A DNA stretch of 64,000 nucleotides from Quercus robur (taxonomy: Eukaryota > Streptophyta > Magnoliopsida > Fagales > Fagaceae): NCBI RefSeq assembly GCF_932294415.1, contig NC_065544.1, positions 14,359,351 to 14,423,350 on the forward strand. The letters are read 5' to 3'. Below are positions 63,040 through 64,000 of the stretch, in pieces. A program made the translations under genes and the position numbers. Positions within the stretch are counted from its first letter, which is position 1. Every line of letters begins with the position of its first letter. The notes under the pieces are model-generated. The model was not told where the DNA came from, did no database searches, and was given only the letters and a program-made list of their open reading frames with translations.

Positions 63040-64000
63040 ATGGCATCTGAAACTCAATGCGGCACAAATGAGGTTCCAGTGGCACCCACTCCTACAAATG
63101 AGGCTCCTTAAATGGCGACAACGGACACTAGTGCTGCTGCCTCAAATCTGCCTCCCATAGAAGCATAAGGTATAAAAAAAACCTAACCAAACGTCATATG
63201 TATGGGGTCACTTCATCTTATTAGAAGGTGAGAGAGCTGAATGTAAGTATTGTGACAAAACTTATGCTGCTGGGTCAAAAACTTATGGCACTACTAACTT
63301 AGGAACTCATTTGGAAGCTCGGTGTAAAAAATATCCTTATGGTAAAAAGAATAAGCAGGATAAGACTCAAATGACTTTAGCCTTCAGACCTAAAAAGAGT
63401 GATGATGCAGAGAGTGCTAATAGTAATAGTCTTATTGCTGTAAGCTACAATGAGAGCATGTGTAGGAAAGCACTCGCTAGGATGATTATTGTGGATGAAT
63501 TGTCATTTAAATTTGTTGAGCATGAAGGGTTTAGGTACTATAGTAATGTGTTGCAGCCTAGGTTCACTGTCCTAACTCGCACTACTGTTGCGAGAGATTG
63601 CATAAGACTTTATTCAATAGAGAGGGATAGGTTGAAAATATTTTTGGAAAAATCTACTCAAAGGATTTCCTTCACCACTGACACTTGGACTTCAATCCAA
63701 AATATTAATTACATGTGCCTTACTGCCCATTTCATTGATGATGATTGGCAATATCACAAAAGAATTTTAAATTTTCGTCAAGTCCCTAATCATAAAGGTG
63801 AAACCATTGGAAAGGTAGTGGAGTCATTGTTGCTTAGTTGGGGCATTGATAAAATTTTCACCCTCACAATTGACAATGCAGCCTCTAACAGTGGGACCGT
63901 AACCTACCTGGATAGGATAACTAAAAAGTGGGGTGCTTCTATCTTGGGTGGTGAGTTTATGCACATGAGATGTTGTGCACACATTGTGAACCTTATTGCG
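63040..64000 (+). pseudogene. hAT transposase (BED finger, RICESLEEPER-like), partial and broken
   Basis: The start ATGGCATCTGAA at 63040 is followed by in-frame stops at 63109, 63166 and 63184 and a frameshift. From 63191 the frame is open to the window end (270 codons). It shows a BED zinc finger (ECKYCDKTY ... THLEARC), the hAT catalytic region with TTDTWTS (first Asp), LTIDNAASNSG (second Asp region) and MRCCAHIVNLIA. The C-terminal dimerisation region lies beyond the window. This family includes active Ac-like transposases and domesticated RICESLEEPER/DAYSLEEPER genes. The N-terminal breaks favour a decayed transposon copy, unless translation starts after them. Confidence 0.85.

Overview
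This is nuclear DNA from a eudicot plant, probably a tree; that lineage guess is inference only. It is AT-rich and sparsely genic, with spliceosomal GT-AG introns, plant-type LINEs, LTR elements, MITEs and long TC/TA microsatellites. I see no rRNA, tRNA or CRISPR array. All reading was by eye, without database searches.

Four protein-coding genes look intact. (1) The 3' half of a CHD3-type chromatin remodeler close to Arabidopsis CHR4/PKR1 (+, exons from 1535 to 9025). Its introns hold a Mutator-type MITE, a small SINE and a 5'-truncated LINE, each with a recognisable target-site duplication (TSD). (2) A single-exon 143-aa plant protein of unknown function (-, 13613-14044). (3) An FHY3/FAR1-family transcription factor, itself a domesticated Mutator transposase (+, 42155-46741). 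Its last part uses four consecutive exons of exactly 69 nt. (4) A six-exon plant mobile domain (PMD) gene, MAIN/PP7-long-form-like (-, 54882-57212).

The rest is mostly mobile DNA. From 16814 to 22620 lies a full-length but dead L1-type LINE. From 24064 to 29809 a solo LTR (TSD ATTAT) is split by a younger non-autonomous LTR retrotransposon (24272-28169, TSD ATAAG, two 677-bp LTRs). That element carries an ~81-bp tandem array instead of gag-pol. In the 5' non-coding region of the FHY3/FAR1 gene sits an inverted pair of copia gag fragments that could fold as a hairpin. From 60491 to 62406 lies a Mutator-like element with ~486-bp terminal inverted repeats and a perfect 9-bp TSD. The window ends inside a decayed hAT transposase (63040-64000).

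The most unusual region is about 47.5-59.6 kb. Between sets of related ACTCGAG-type dyad repeats it holds the PMD gene, two related unknown reading frames, a higher-order tandem repeat, and intron-containing broken fragments of three cellular genes. These are a RING E3 ligase (AIRP2-like), a NEDD8-activating E1 (ECR1/UBA3-like) and an hnRNP-Q/LIF2-like RNA-binding protein. The ECR1 piece lies inside the RING pseudogene, where a RING exon should be. I read this as a possible Pack-type transposon or gene-capture region built around a PMD gene; that reading is inference.
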